Assembly: GCA_016869195.1 (NCBI GenBank) | Contig: VGET01000008.1 | Location: 1 to 35,733 of the forward strand | Length of the DNA: 35,733 bases | Direction: 5' to 3' | Origin: Alphaproteobacteria bacterium | GTDB lineage: Bacteria; Pseudomonadota; Alphaproteobacteria; UBA828 | Shown here: piece by piece, positions 17,209-27,775 of the stretch | Numbering within the stretch: the stretch's first letter is position 1 | Layout: each line of letters begins with the position of its first letter | Notes under the pieces: model-generated | The model's input: the letters and a program-made list of their open reading frames with translations, nothing else | The model's database searches: none | Told to the model about the DNA's origin: nothing | Made by a program: the position numbers and the translations under genes

Positions 17209-18214
17209 GGGTAGCCTCGCCGGTCGCGCTGGCGACCACGGTGGGCCTGCCATCGATCGTCCGAACCAACCGATACTCACCGCGATAGACGCCGGGCGGC
17301 CAGCCGCCTTTCGGTTGCTTGCGCCCGGCGAAGTCGAAGTGCTGATGTGCATCGGCCTCCAACACGTGGCGATGCGCCACTAGCTCGACGCCCCCAGGAC
17401 CGATCAGCCGAAACTCCTCGATATCTCCGGCCCGGAGGCCGTAGACGTCGGCGTAGAAGGTCAGGGCCGGCGCGTCGGTGCTGAAGCTGAGCGCGCGCTC
17501 GGCGCCATCGCGCACGCGCGCCTTGTCGGGTTTGCCCACGGCGAAGCCTGAGAGCAGCACGCCGGTCGGCTGATAGCTGAGCAGCGCGAGCGTCTCGGCG
17601 TTCCACAAGGGCGCCCGCTTCGCGCGGCAATCCTGACCCGGCGTCGGCCCGACATAGGGATCGATCGCGGCCTCACCCAAGCGCACCGCAAAGTCGAGAT
17701 GCGGAAAATTGCTGTTGCCCGAGAGCCCGATTTTTCCGAGGCGCTGGCCTGCGACGACGACATCGCCCGGCTTCACCGCGAGGCTGCCCTTCATCAGGTG
17801 CGAATACTGGGTCTCCCAGCCGTCGCTGTGGCTGATCACCACGGCATTGCCGGCGTCCTTGCCTTCAAGCGACTCTTGGCCCCGCTCATCGACGCTGATC
17901 TCAGGCTCGCCGTCGCGCACGGCGCGCACGACACCGTCGGCCGCTGCGAGCACGTCCACGCCCGCGCGCATGGCGGCGTAATCGGGCAAACGAAAATCCG
18001 TGCCCTTGTGCTCGTCATAGGTGAGCACGCCGCAGGCAAAGTCCTGGATCGGCTTGCCCGGTGCGAGATCGACATGGAACTGCACGAAACAGGTCTCCCC
18101 GATCACGCAGTCGACCGGCAGCTGAAGACTGGGCGCCGAGCCCGCGCTTCGCGCGTCACCGACCATCGCCGTCGTGGCGAGCACAATAAGCGCACCGAAC
18201 CTGAGCCAAACCAT
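17195..18214 (-). CDS. M23 family (LytM-like) metallopeptidase, secreted
   Basis: MVWLRFGALIVLATTAMVGDARS leader; HKGTDFRLPDYAAMRAGVDVLAAADGVV; SNFPHLDFAVR. Start 18214 chosen because the longer ORF overlaps the histidine kinase. Confidence 0.87.
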   Translation of the reverse strand: MVWLRFGALIVLATTAMVGDARSAGSAPSLQLPVDCVIGETCFVQFHVDLAPGKPIQDFACGVLTYDEHKGTDFRLPDYAAMRAGVDVLAAADGVVRAVRDGEPEISVDERGQESLEGKDAGNAVVISHSDGWETQYSHLMKGSLAVKPGDVVVAGQRLGKIGLSGNSNFPHLDFAVRLGEAAIDPYVGPTPGQDCRAKRAPLWNAETLALLSYQPTGVLLSGFAVGKPDKARVRDGAERALSFSTDAPALTFYADVYGLRAGDIEEFRLIGPGGVELVAHRHVLEADAHQHFDFAGRKQPKGGWPPGVYRGEYRLVRTIDGRPTVVASATGEATLNAR

Positions 18215-18221
18215 GAATCGG

Positions 18222-19952
18222 TCAGGTGCCGGGGGCGGCGGCCAGGGTCGCCTGGAAGCGGGCGCCGATGCCGGTGCGCGCCTCGAGGCAAAGCAGCCGT
18301 CCGCCGAACGCCTCGATGATTTGGCGCGAGATGCTGAGCCCGAGGCCGGCATGGGTGCCGAACTTCTCGCCCTGCGGCCGCGAGGAATAGAAGCGCTCGA
18401 AGATGCGCTCGCGCATCGCCTCGGGCACGCCGGGCCCTGAATCCTCGACCTCGAAGATCACGGCGCGGCCGGTGCGCGCCAGCCTTAGCGTCACCATGCC
18501 GTCGGGCGGGCTGAACGAGCGCGCGTTCTTCACGAGATTCTGAATCACTTGGGTCAGGCGGTCCTCGCCCGCGACGACGATGAACGGGCCTGGCCCTTCG
18601 GTCTCAAGCCTGAGCGGGATGAAGCCTGGCGTCTCCGCGTTCATCTCCTCATCGAACGAGACATGGAGCGAGAGCAGCTGCGCGAGATCGACCGGCTCGA
18701 GCGCCATGCGCGAAAGCTCGGAATCGAGGCGCGACGCCGCCGATATTTCGCTCAGCAGCCGGTCGAGGCGCTTCACGTCGTCGATCACGATCTCAAGTAG
18801 CTGTCGGCGCTTGGCGTCATCCCCGATGCGGATCGCGGTTTCGACCGCGCTGCGCACCGAGCTCAACGGGTTCTTGATCTCGTGCGCGACATCGGCCGCG
18901 AAGCGCTCAATCGCATCGATGCGCTGATAGAGCGCGTTGGTCATGTCACGCAGGGCGCCCGAGAGGCCGCCGATCTCGTCGCGCCGCGACGAGAAATCCG
19001 GGATCACCGGCTTCTCGCCCCGACCGTGGCGCACGCGAAGCGCCGCTTCGGCGAGGCGTTTCACCGGGCGGGTGATGGTGCCGGCGAGATAGAGCGAAAG
19101 CAGCACGGTGATGAGAAGCGCAATGCCAAAGGCCTCGAGCACGGCAAAACGCATGCCGCGCACGTCGCGCGCCACGTCTTCCGCGCTCGCGGTGATCAGG
19201 AGCGCGCCCTCGATGCGCTTCAGCGCCTGAACCGGCAGCGCCACCAGCACAGCGAGCGAACCGTCCGAGGTCTCGCCGATCAGGCTGGTGGTTTCACCGG
19301 TCAGCGCGCGGCCGACGGTCGCGCCGATCACCGAGCGCGAGCCCTTGCCTTCGACGATCCTGGGCATCCTGGTGCGCGGCGGCAGGTCGCGCACGATCCA
19401 CTCATAGATGTCGACGGCGAGGCGCCCGAGGAAGCCGTTCTCGGGCGGTGCCGGCAATTCGCTCGTCTGCACCTTCGCGCCGGGAAGCCCCTGGGAATCG
19501 ACGATGAGGCGTCCCCGCGTGTCGAACAAGCGCACGCGCTGGTCGGCGGGCAAGGAGAGCCGGCCGATGAAGCCCGCGGCATCCACGCGGCGCGGCTTGT
19601 TTGCGGCGCCCTCCTCCTCGACGTCGCGTACGAGCCCGCTTGCGATCATGCTGCCCTCGAGCTTGAGCGAGGAGATCTTGTTCTCGATCAGGCTGCGCTG
19701 ATAGCGATCCAGATAGAAAAAGCCGCCGAGCAGAAGCGCAAGCGCCAGCACGTTGATTGCGAGAATGCGCGCGGTGAGCGGAATGAAGGGGCGGCGTGAG
19801 CGCGCCTTCTTGGGCTTCGCATCGGTTGCCTTGGAGCGCGCCGGCTTTTGCGGGATCTCGATGTCTGCCGCCGCGGCCGCCGCCGTCGCGCCGAGCGCCT
19901 CGGTCCCCGGCGCCTTGGCGTCAGGACTGTAAGAAGCGATATCCGACGCCAT
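18222..19952 (-). CDS. chvG: ChvG/ExoS-like sensor histidine kinase
   Basis: TM segments, [28 protein letters not shown]-box, [25 protein letters not shown]; immediately downstream of a ChvI-like regulator. Confidence 0.88.
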   Translation of the reverse strand: MASDIASYSPDAKAPGTEALGATAAAAAADIEIPQKPARSKATDAKPKKARSRRPFIPLTARILAINVLALALLLGGFFYLDRYQRSLIENKISSLKLEGSMIASGLVRDVEEEGAANKPRRVDAAGFIGRLSLPADQRVRLFDTRGRLIVDSQGLPGAKVQTSELPAPPENGFLGRLAVDIYEWIVRDLPPRTRMPRIVEGKGSRSVIGATVGRALTGETTSLIGETSDGSLAVLVALPVQALKRIEGALLITASAEDVARDVRGMRFAVLEAFGIALLITVLLSLYLAGTITRPVKRLAEAALRVRHGRGEKPVIPDFSSRRDEIGGLSGALRDMTNALYQRIDAIERFAADVAHEIKNPLSSVRSAVETAIRIGDDAKRRQLLEIVIDDVKRLDRLLSEISAASRLDSELSRMALEPVDLAQLLSLHVSFDEEMNAETPGFIPLRLETEGPGPFIVVAGEDRLTQVIQNLVKNARSFSPPDGMVTLRLARTGRAVIFEVEDSGPGVPEAMRERIFERFYSSRPQGEKFGTHAGLGLSISRQIIEAFGGRLLCLEARTGIGARFQATLAAAPGT

Positions 19953-20622
19953 AGAGCGTCTCGATCTTGGCGAAGGACGTATCGACGCTCTTGAACTTCT
20001 TGCGAATGCGCTTGATGTGGCTGTCAATCGTCCGGTCGTCGACGAACGTCTCGCCGTCATAGGCCGCGTCCATCAGCTGGTCGCGGCTCTTCACATGGCC
20101 TGGGCGCAGCGCGAGTGATTTCAACAGCAGGAACTCGGTGACGGTGAGGATGATCGATTCGCCGCGCCAGGTGCAGAGATGGCGCGTCGGGTCGAGCACG
20201 AGCTCGCCCCGCACGATCACGGGCTCGGCCGGCGTCGTCGTACCGGCGGCGCGGCTCTCGAGATTGCGGCGCAGCACCGCCTTGATGCGCTCGATCAGCA
20301 GGCGCTGGGAGAACGGCTTGGTGATGTAGTCGTCCGCGCCAAGCTTCAGGCCTTCGATCTGGTCGGCCTCTTCGATCTTCGAGGTGAGAAAGATCACCGG
20401 CATGGCGCTGTGCCGGCGCAGCTGGCGCAACAGCTCGAGTCCGTCGAGCTTCGGCATTTTGATGTCGATGACCGCGATGTCGGGCGGTTTGGCGAGCAGG
20501 TCCTTCAGGCCCTTCTCGGGATCGCTCGACGGTCGCACGGCAAAGCCCTCGGCCTCGAGCGCCATGGAGACCGAGGCGAGAATGTTCTGGTCGTCATCGA
20601 TCAGGGCGATCGTCTGAGGCAT
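19921..20622 (-). CDS. chvI: ChvI-like OmpR-family response regulator
   Basis: [59 protein letters not shown]-terminal w[21 protein letters not shown]. Confidence 0.9.
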   Translation of the reverse strand: MPQTIALIDDDQNILASVSMALEAEGFAVRPSSDPEKGLKDLLAKPPDIAVIDIKMPKLDGLELLRQLRRHSAMPVIFLTSKIEEADQIEGLKLGADDYITKPFSQRLLIERIKAVLRRNLESRAAGTTTPAEPVIVRGELVLDPTRHLCTWRGESIILTVTEFLLLKSLALRPGHVKSRDQLMDAAYDGETFVDDRTIDSHIKRIRKKFKSVDTSFAKIETLYGVGYRFLQS

Positions 20623-20758
20623 CGGCGAGACGGTCCTGCGTGCGGGGGCCGATCGGGTGTCGGCCGCGTGATCCTGGCAGGTCAAGGTTTGCCAAGTATT
20701 GAGGCGATTCTACGACCGGGCCGCGCACTTTGCCACTTGGGGCGGCTGCTCCGGCCTG

Positions 20759-22126
20759 TCAAGCCGGTGCAAGCGCACGGCGGGTGAGCGTTCTGAAGCG
20801 GAGCGCGAGGGTTAATGAGGAGACGATCGTGCCCGCCGTGATCGCCCAAATCAGGCCGGACGCGCCGAGCCCGGCGCCGACTGCCAGGCCATAGCCCAAG
20901 GGCAGGGTGACGCACCACCACGACACGAACTGGATGATCGAGGGCGCCCAAACGTCCGCGAGGCCCCGAAGCGCGCCCTGGAGCACCATCTGGGCGCCGT
21001 CGGTGATGAGGAAGGTCGCCGCCACCAGGATCAGCGTTTGGGTCAAGGCCCGCACGTCCTGGTCATCCGTGTAGAGGCCTGCGATGCCGCCCGGCACCGC
21101 GACAAAAGCCACCGTCGCGATCGCCATGATCACGGCAATTACCACCACGCTCGCCCAGCCGGCCCGCGCCATCTCGAGCGGCTCGCGCCGGCCGAGCGCG
21201 GTGCCGACCCTCACCGTCGCGGCCGAGCCGGTGCCGACCGCCGACATGAACATGAGCGAAGCGAGGTTAAGCGTGATCTGATAGCCGGCCAGCGCCGCCG
21301 GCCCGAGCAGCCCGGCGATCAACGTGAGGGCCGAGAAGGCGCCCGCCTCGAGCCCGCGCGAGAGGCCAAGCGGGTAGCCCAGGCGGAACAGCCGGCCGAT
21401 CTCGGGCCAAAGGCCGGTCCACCGGCCATTGAGGCCGAGCGCCTCGCGGTCCTTAAGGCGTGTGATGTAGCCGAGCAGGCAAAACAGCATGAGCCAGCGC
21501 ACGATCGAGGTGGCAATCGCCGCGCCCTCCGCCCCAAGCGGTGGCAGGCCGAGCCCGCCATAGATGAACAGCCAGTCGAGCAGTGCATTGGCGAGGACGG
21601 CGCTGAGCGAGGTGATCATGCCGGGCAACGGCCGGCTCAGGCCTTCGAGAAAGAAGGAGCAGGCGATCCACAGGCCGAGGCCCGGCATGCCCCAGGCGAA
21701 CATCAGGAAGATGCGCCCTCCGCCGGCTGCGATCTCAGATGACTGGCCGAGCAAGAGCAGCAGCCACTCGCCGAGCAGGCTGATCAGGCCAAGCGCGAGG
21801 CCGAGCAGGGTGCCAAGCATGAGGCTGGCGCGGAACAGCGTGCCGCAGGCTTTGAGGTCGCCTGCGCCGACATTGCGCGCGACCAGGATCGCCGTGCTTT
21901 GCAGCAGGCCGACCGCGACCAGCACCATGACGAACTGGACCGCATTGGCCGCCGCGAAGCTCGCCAGCGAATTGACGTCGTAATGCCCGAGCATGGCGGT
22001 ATCGACCGCCAGCATCAGAAGCAGCCCGGCGCGCGCGATCACGACCGGCACCGACAGTCTGAGCGTAGGGCCGATATGGCTCTTGAGGCCCGGGGAAAGA
22101 GAGAGCGTGCGAGGCAGGCGCGACAT
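20759..22126 (-). CDS. MATE family efflux transporter
   Basis: 455 aa multi-TM; VDTAMLGHYDVNSLASFAAANAVQF, VGTGSAATVRVGTALGRRE. Confidence 0.92.
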   Translation of the reverse strand: MSRLPRTLSLSPGLKSHIGPTLRLSVPVVIARAGLLLMLAVDTAMLGHYDVNSLASFAAANAVQFVMVLVAVGLLQSTAILVARNVGAGDLKACGTLFRASLMLGTLLGLALGLISLLGEWLLLLLGQSSEIAAGGGRIFLMFAWGMPGLGLWIACSFFLEGLSRPLPGMITSLSAVLANALLDWLFIYGGLGLPPLGAEGAAIATSIVRWLMLFCLLGYITRLKDREALGLNGRWTGLWPEIGRLFRLGYPLGLSRGLEAGAFSALTLIAGLLGPAALAGYQITLNLASLMFMSAVGTGSAATVRVGTALGRREPLEMARAGWASVVVIAVIMAIATVAFVAVPGGIAGLYTDDQDVRALTQTLILVAATFLITDGAQMVLQGALRGLADVWAPSIIQFVSWWCVTLPLGYGLAVGAGLGASGLIWAITAGTIVSSLTLALRFRTLTRRALAPA

Positions 22127-22228
22127 GGCGCGCGACCATAGCCAACCGAACGGCCCCTGTCGCGTGCTCGCGCGTTACAGCGCGCCGGGCGATACTGGGC
22201 GCGGTTTAGCAATCCAGGGGCATGACGG

Positions 22229-22996
22229 ATGGAACGGGGCGGGGATGATCTCGGGCGGTCGGCGCGACGGCTGATCAGGCAATCAAGAGTTGCGACACTT
22301 GCAACTGCCGGCCGGGTCGATAGCCCCGCCGCCGGGCATTCTTATGGCTCGCTGGTGCTGGTCGCGGCCGACTATGACGCTGCCCCGCTCCTGTTGATTT
22401 CGCGCCTGGCCGAGCACACCCAAAATATCGCTCAAGACCCTCGGGTCTCGCTCCTGTTCGAGGCGACCGCCGGCTTGGTCGATCCATTGACCGGGCCGAG
22501 GCTCACACTCCTGGGTGTGGCTGAGCCGGCCGAGCGATCTGGCCAGCGCACGCGCTTCCTCGCGCGCCACCCGTCGGCCGCGGACTATGCCGGGTTCGCC
22601 GACTTTTCGCTGGTCAGGGTTCGCGCGATCCGTGCCCATCTGGTCGCCGGCTTCGGCCGGATTAATTGGATCGAGGCGGAGTCTTTGACTTTCGAAATAG
22701 GGTCGGCCCAGGCGTTGATCCGGGCTGAGGCCGAGATCGTAGCCCATATGAACGCGGATCACGCGGATGCGCTCTCCCTCTATGCGACCGTCCTGCTCGG
22801 CGCCGAGCCTGGCGATTTGCGGATGACCGGCATCGACCCCGAGGGTCTGGATCTTCGGGCGTCCCCGGCACGGGTGCTTCGGCTCGACTTCGAGTCGCCG
22901 GTTCGTGACGGCGCGGAGGCACGGGAAAGACTGATCGACCTGGCCCAACGCGCACGCCGGGCTGGGGCCGCAAACCGGCCGGTCGAGAGGTCTTGA
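22229..22996 (+). CDS. HugZ-like pyridoxamine 5'-phosphate oxidase-fold protein with DUF2470-type C-terminus
   Basis: [84 protein letters not shown]. Confidence 0.87.
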   Translation: MERGGDDLGRSARRLIRQSRVATLATAGRVDSPAAGHSYGSLVLVAADYDAAPLLLISRLAEHTQNIAQDPRVSLLFEATAGLVDPLTGPRLTLLGVAEPAERSGQRTRFLARHPSAADYAGFADFSLVRVRAIRAHLVAGFGRINWIEAESLTFEIGSAQALIRAEAEIVAHMNADHADALSLYATVLLGAEPGDLRMTGIDPEGLDLRASPARVLRLDFESPVRDGAEARERLIDLAQRARRAGAANRPVERS

Positions 22997-23096
22997 ACCA
23001 GGGCGGCGCGCGGTGTTGAATGCGCCGCCAATCGCCCCCGGTTTCGGCGCCGCCGGCGTTCGCGACCTGACCCAACAACGAAGGTTGATCGACGAC

Positions 23097-24704
23097 ATGG
23101 CGCAGGCAGCAAAGCATACCGCTCATGATGGACTCACCGCGCTCGGCCATGGGCTGATGGCGCGGCCGCATTTCAATTTGTCGGTCCCGGCCCTCTATGA
23201 GCACGCGCTGCGGCGCGGCGAGGCGGAGTTGGCGGCCGGCGGGCCGCTCGTCGCCCGCACCGGCATCCACACCGGCCGCTCGCCGAATGACAAGTTCATC
23301 GTGCGCGATGCCGCGACGGACTCGACCGTCTGGTGGGGCAATGTGAACCGGCCGATGGAGCCGGCGAGGTTCCAGTCGATCAAGTCGCGCATGGTCGGCT
23401 ATCTGAAAGGCCGCGAGCTTTATGTACTGGATTGCTTTGGCGGCGCCGACCGCACCCATCGGCTCCCGGTGCGCGTCATCAGCGAGCTCGCCTGGCACAA
23501 TCTGTTTGCGCGCAATCTGTTCATTCAGCCGAACGCGGCCGAGCGCGCCCAGCATAAACCGGAGTTCACGATCATACAGGCGCCGGGCTTCCAAGCCGAT
23601 CCAAAGGCTGATGGCGTCAATTCGCAGACCGTGATCCTGGTCGATTTCAGCGAGCGCCTCGTGCTGATCGGCGGCACCTCCTATGCCGGCGAGTGCAAGA
23701 AATCGGTCTTCACCATCCTCAACTATCTGCTGCCGGCCAAGGGCGTGCTGCCGATGCACTGCTCGGTCAATGTCGGGCCCAAAGGCGATTCGGCGATTTT
23801 CTTTGGCCTGTCCGGCACCGGCAAGACGACGCTCTCGGCCGATCCGCATCGTACGCTGATCGGCGATGACGAGCACGGCTGGAGCGAACACGGCCTGTTC
23901 AATTTCGAGGGCGGCTGCTACGCCAAGGTGATTCGCCTCTCGAAGGAAGCCGAGCCCGAGATCTACGCGACCACGCGCATGTTCGGCACGGTGCTCGAGA
24001 ATGTCGTGATGAACCCCGCGACGCGCGAGCTCGACCTCGACGATTCGAGCCTGACCGAGAACACTCGCGGCGCCTATCCGCTCGCCTCGATCCCCAACGC
24101 CTCGGCCGAGGGCATCGCCGGCAATCCGAAGAACGTGATCATGTTGACGGCGGACGCGTTCGGCGTATTGCCGCCGATCGCGAAGCTGTCACCCGCCCAG
24201 GCGATGTATCACTTCCTCTCGGGCTACACGGCGAAGGTCGCCGGCACCGAGAAGGGCCTCGGCAAGGAGCCGCAGGCGACCTTTTCCACCTGCTTCGGCG
24301 CCCCGTTCATGCCACGCCACCCCTCGGTTTATGCCCGCATGCTGCGCGAGCGCATCGAAGCAACCGGCGCGTCCTGCTGGCTGGTCAACACCGGCTGGAC
24401 CGGCGGCGCGTTCGGCACCGGCGAGCGCATGCGCATCGCCTACACCCGCGCGCTCTTGCGCGCCGCGCTCGATGGCGCGCTCGAGAAGGTACCGTTCTCG
24501 CGCGACAATCTGTTTGGTCTCGCGGTGCCGCAGGCCTGTCCCGGCGTGCCGGACGAGGTGCTCAACCCGCGCGGCACCTGGCGCGACAAGGGGGCCTATG
24601 ATTCAACGGCGCGTGACCTCGTGGGCCGTTTCCACAAGAATTTCACGCAGTTCGAGAGCCATGTCGGCGACGAGGTGCGGGCCGCCGCGCCGAAGGCCGC
24701 GTAA
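23097..24704 (+). CDS. pckA: Phosphoenolpyruvate carboxykinase (ATP)
   Basis: [60 protein letters not shown]; start [12 protein letters not shown] at 23097. Confidence 0.97.
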   Translation: MAQAAKHTAHDGLTALGHGLMARPHFNLSVPALYEHALRRGEAELAAGGPLVARTGIHTGRSPNDKFIVRDAATDSTVWWGNVNRPMEPARFQSIKSRMVGYLKGRELYVLDCFGGADRTHRLPVRVISELAWHNLFARNLFIQPNAAERAQHKPEFTIIQAPGFQADPKADGVNSQTVILVDFSERLVLIGGTSYAGECKKSVFTILNYLLPAKGVLPMHCSVNVGPKGDSAIFFGLSGTGKTTLSADPHRTLIGDDEHGWSEHGLFNFEGGCYAKVIRLSKEAEPEIYATTRMFGTVLENVVMNPATRELDLDDSSLTENTRGAYPLASIPNASAEGIAGNPKNVIMLTADAFGVLPPIAKLSPAQAMYHFLSGYTAKVAGTEKGLGKEPQATFSTCFGAPFMPRHPSVYARMLRERIEATGASCWLVNTGWTGGAFGTGERMRIAYTRALLRAALDGALEKVPFSRDNLFGLAVPQACPGVPDEVLNPRGTWRDKGAYDSTARDLVGRFHKNFTQFESHVGDEVRAAAPKAA

Positions 24705-24726
24705 GCCGCCATACCAGCCTCCTACT

Positions 24727-24752
24727 CCGGCGAACTCTGGATGAGTCGCCGG
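24727..24752. terminator. Candidate terminator hairpin between convergent pckA and CBS gene
   Basis: ccggcgaactc-tggat-gagtcgccgg: 10-bp stem with a one-nt bulge, 5-nt loop; no clear T-tract. Confidence 0.5.
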
Positions 24753-24768
24753 GGGTCGGCGCTATTCC

Positions 24769-25200
24769 TCAGCCGCTCGCGACGTAGTCGACCAGCAGCG
24801 CCCGCTCGCGCTCGAGCTCTTCCAGCCGGTGCTTCACGACATCGCCGATCGAGACGATGCCGGCGAGCGACTCGCCCTTGACGACTGGCAGATGGCGCAC
24901 CCGCCGCGCGGTCATCTCGCGCATCAGCGACTCGAGCGAATCGTCGAGCCCACAGGTCGCGACATTGCGTGTCATGGCGGACTCGACCGTGCTGGCAAGG
25001 GCGTTGCACCCCTCTGCCGCGATCGCGCGCACGATGTCCCGCTCCGAAATGATGCCGAGGATGCGATCAACGCTGTCGATAACCACGAGCGAGCCGATGC
25101 GCTCGCGCGCGAGGGCGGTCGCGGCGGCTTCCAGGGTAGCCGAAGCGGCCACGGTCGAAACGCCCGGCCCTTTCATCTTGAGAATCTGACTGACGATCAT
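24769..25200 (-). CDS. CBS domain-containing protein
   Basis: MIVSQILKMKGPGVSTVAASATLEAAATALARERIGSLVVIDSVDRILGIISERDIVRA; second CBS motif VRHLPVVKGESLAGIVSIGDVVKHRL. Confidence 0.92.
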   Translation of the reverse strand: MIVSQILKMKGPGVSTVAASATLEAAATALARERIGSLVVIDSVDRILGIISERDIVRAIAAEGCNALASTVESAMTRNVATCGLDDSLESLMREMTARRVRHLPVVKGESLAGIVSIGDVVKHRLEELERERALLVDYVASG

Positions 25201-25500
25201 GCTGGCCTCCTCATCTGGATGCCCAAGCAAATCGCGCGGTCGGTACGGCGCGTCTGGAGCCTGAAAGGTCGACACGCCCGCGCGTCGCGTGTCGGCCCCA
25301 ACCAGAGACCTAGATCACCCGTCCATGTTCGAACAGGGCTCCTTCGAAAAGCAATAGCACGAACAAAACAGGATCACACGCGATCACTGGAAAATCGCCG
25401 AAATCGCATGTCAATGCCTGCGCAGGCTCGCCGGCCCTGAGCCGTGTAATCCCGAGACCCGGCCTCGGTCCAGAACGGTCGGGCGACCAGGGAGCAGGGC

Positions 25501-25938
25501 ATGATCAAAGCAAGGATACTCCGACATACCGCGATCGCGGCGTTGGCGCTGGCGGTCGCGGCCAGTGCGATGATTACCAGTGCCGAAGCCGGGCCCGTGC
25601 CGGTCTCGAGCCTGGGCGGCACGATCGATCGACAGGCCGTCGAGCGCAGCGGCAATCTCGTCGAGGCGCATGACGATTGGGGCCATGGCCGCCGCCATTG
25701 GCGCAACCACCATCGTCACCATCACCGAAAGCACTGGAAGCACCGCCGGCATTATGACGATGACTATTACTACGATCGGCCGGTCGTCGTGGAGCGCTAT
25801 CGCTATGTCGAGCGCTATCCGGCGCCGCGCTACTATTACTACAACCCGTTCGACTCGCTGTTCGGCGCACTGGTCTTCAATTTTTCGTTCGACGGTGACC
25901 GGCCTCGTCATCGGCACCATCACCGGTATCGGGACTGA
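25501..25938 (+). CDS. Secreted His/Tyr/Arg-rich hypothetical protein
   Basis: 145 aa; signal-peptide-like N-terminus; HGRRHWRNHHRHHHRKHWKHRRHYDDDYYYDRPVVVERYRYVERY. Confidence 0.72.
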   Translation: MIKARILRHTAIAALALAVAASAMITSAEAGPVPVSSLGGTIDRQAVERSGNLVEAHDDWGHGRRHWRNHHRHHHRKHWKHRRHYDDDYYYDRPVVVERYRYVERYPAPRYYYYNPFDSLFGALVFNFSFDGDRPRHRHHHRYRD

Positions 25939-25987
25939 CGCTCCCCGCGTCAGCCCGGCACCCCAGCCCGCGCCGCTCTCCCCCCAA

Positions 25988-26926
25988 CTACCGCGGCGCG
26001 GGCGGGTGCACCTTGATCCAATGCTCGGCGATGTCGATGCCGCGCGCGATCCAGACCCTGTCCTTCGATTTCATATAGTCGAGCAGGCGAATGAGGCCGG
26101 CGGCGCGCGCCGGCCGGCCGATCAGCCGATCGTGCAGCCCGATTGACAGCAGTTTCGGCCGCTCAGCGCCCTCTTCGTAGAGCACGTCGAACGCGTCCTT
26201 CATGTAGGTGAAGAAGTCGTCGGCGGTCTTGAAGCCACGGTTCTCGTCGAACCGGTTGTCGTTCGATTCATAGGAGTAGGGGATCACGAGGTGGTCTCGC
26301 CCGCCGACCTCGACCCAATAGGGCAGCTCGTCATTGAGCGCATCGCGATCGTAGAGGAAACCGCCGGCCTCGACGTGCAGGCGCCGAGTGTTCGGGCTCG
26401 GCCGCCCCGTCATCCAGCCCTTGGGCCGCGCGCCTGTTAGTCGCTCGATGCCGTCGATCGCGCGCCGAATATGCTCGCGCTCGCCGGCCTCGGGCATCGC
26501 CTGATAGTCGATCCAGCGCCAGCCGTGGCTCACGATCTCATGGCCCGCCTCGTGAAAAGCGTGCGCGATCTCGGGGTTGCGCCGCAGGGCCTGGACGACG
26601 CCGAGCACGCTGACCTTGACGCCGAAGCGCTCGAAGATCCGCAGGCAACGCCATACGCCTGCGCGTGCACCATATTCGAACGTGCCCTCAGCGTGGACGC
26701 TGCGCGCACCCGGCACCGCCGGAAAGCCGATGTCGGTGAGCAGGCCCTCCGAGGCCTCATCACCGTCGAGCACGTGGCGCTCGCCGCCGCCCTCATAGTT
26801 CAGGTTGAAATTGACGCAGATCCTGGCACGGCCCGGCCAGCGCGCTTCGGGCAGGTCGCGCCCATAGCCCCTGAAGTCGCGCCACCAGCCGGGCTCGCCG
26901 GCCGTATCCCCCGCCTCTCGCGCCAT
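25988..26926 (-). CDS. Polysaccharide deacetylase family protein (PuuE allantoinase-like)
   Basis: 312 aa; EYGARAGVWRCLRIFERFGVKVSVLGVVQAL, FHEAGHEIVSHGWRWIDYQ, SYESNDNRFDENRGF. Confidence 0.87.
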   Translation of the reverse strand: MAREAGDTAGEPGWWRDFRGYGRDLPEARWPGRARICVNFNLNYEGGGERHVLDGDEASEGLLTDIGFPAVPGARSVHAEGTFEYGARAGVWRCLRIFERFGVKVSVLGVVQALRRNPEIAHAFHEAGHEIVSHGWRWIDYQAMPEAGEREHIRRAIDGIERLTGARPKGWMTGRPSPNTRRLHVEAGGFLYDRDALNDELPYWVEVGGRDHLVIPYSYESNDNRFDENRGFKTADDFFTYMKDAFDVLYEEGAERPKLLSIGLHDRLIGRPARAAGLIRLLDYMKSKDRVWIARGIDIAEHWIKVHPPAPR

Positions 26927-27072
26927 TCCCGCCCCCCCTCTGGCTCAACCCGCGCTCAACCGCCGCTCACGATTAGTTCAGCGCCTGTGTGCATCCGGCG
27001 AGCGGGGGCGCTCCGTAAACCATAGCAGAAGCGGGTCGAAGGTGATCCGCCGCCAACGAGAGGAGGCGTTGT

Positions 27073-27678
27073 ATGCGTTCGATCGAAAAGTCTTCGGGCC
27101 TTGTGCTTCCCGGCCGCCGTCAGTTTCTGCGTGCGGCGGGCGTGGCCACCTTGTCGGCCGCGACGGTTGGCATTCTTGCCGGCAACCCGGCCATGGCCGG
27201 CAGCAAGGCCAAGGGCAAGAAAAGCGCGGAGCACGACGCCGGCATTCTCAACGTCGCGCTCGGGCTGGAGTGGGAGGGCATTGGCGCCTATCAGCTCGGC
27301 GCGGAAAGCGGCCTGCTTTCGAAGGGCGTGCTCGACGTAGCGGTGCTGTTCCAGAGCCACCACAAGGCGCATGCGGATGCGCTGGTTGGTGCGATCAAGC
27401 AGCTCGGCGGCAAGCCGGTCGAACCCAAATCGAATGCGGATTATGCGGCGGCGCTCAACGCGGCGTCGCTCAAGAGCGAGGCCGACGTGCTGATGCTCGC
27501 CCTCAAGCTCGAAAAAGGCGCGGCCAACGCCTATCTCGGTGTGATCCCGAGCTTCACGGATGCAGCCTTTGCGCAGGTCTCGGGCCGGCTCGCGGCCGAT
27601 GAGGTGATGCACTGGACCGCGCTGGCCCAGGCGCTCGGCAAGTCGATCCCGGCGGAAGCGCTGAGCTTCGGCGCCTGA
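27073..27678 (+). CDS. Tat-signal ferritin-like domain protein
   Basis: PGRRQFLRAAGVATLSAATVGILAG twin-arginine leader; LGLEWEGIGAYQLGAESG...HHKAHADAL...LEKGAANAYLGVIPSFTD...ADEVMHWTAL ligand pattern. Confidence 0.82.
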   Translation: MRSIEKSSGLVLPGRRQFLRAAGVATLSAATVGILAGNPAMAGSKAKGKKSAEHDAGILNVALGLEWEGIGAYQLGAESGLLSKGVLDVAVLFQSHHKAHADALVGAIKQLGGKPVEPKSNADYAAALNAASLKSEADVLMLALKLEKGAANAYLGVIPSFTDAAFAQVSGRLAADEVMHWTALAQALGKSIPAEALSFGA

Positions 27679-27702
27679 CGCCTGAGGAGTCGCCCGGGTT
27701 GA

Positions 27703-27723
27703 CGCAAGTTTCCCCCACTTGCG
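27703..27723. promoter_or_regulatory. 7-bp inverted repeat flanked by CGCCCGGG direct repeats (27691-27698, 27726-27733)
   Basis: cgcaagt-ttccccc-acttgcg between the ferritin-like and cytochrome c genes. Confidence 0.45.
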
Positions 27724-27775
27724 GACGCCCGGGCGGCCCCGCCTTAACGTCGAACAAGAAACAAAGAGCGCGACG

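Noticed and set aside
22662-23891. Minus-strand 409-aa ORF
   Set aside because: Antisense to HugZ-like and pckA coding sequence.
27043-27048. TGATCC resembling an RpoE/ChrR-type -35 element upstream of the ferritin-like gene
   Set aside because: Only about 25 nt before the ATG, leaving no room for a -10 and 5' UTR; likely chance.
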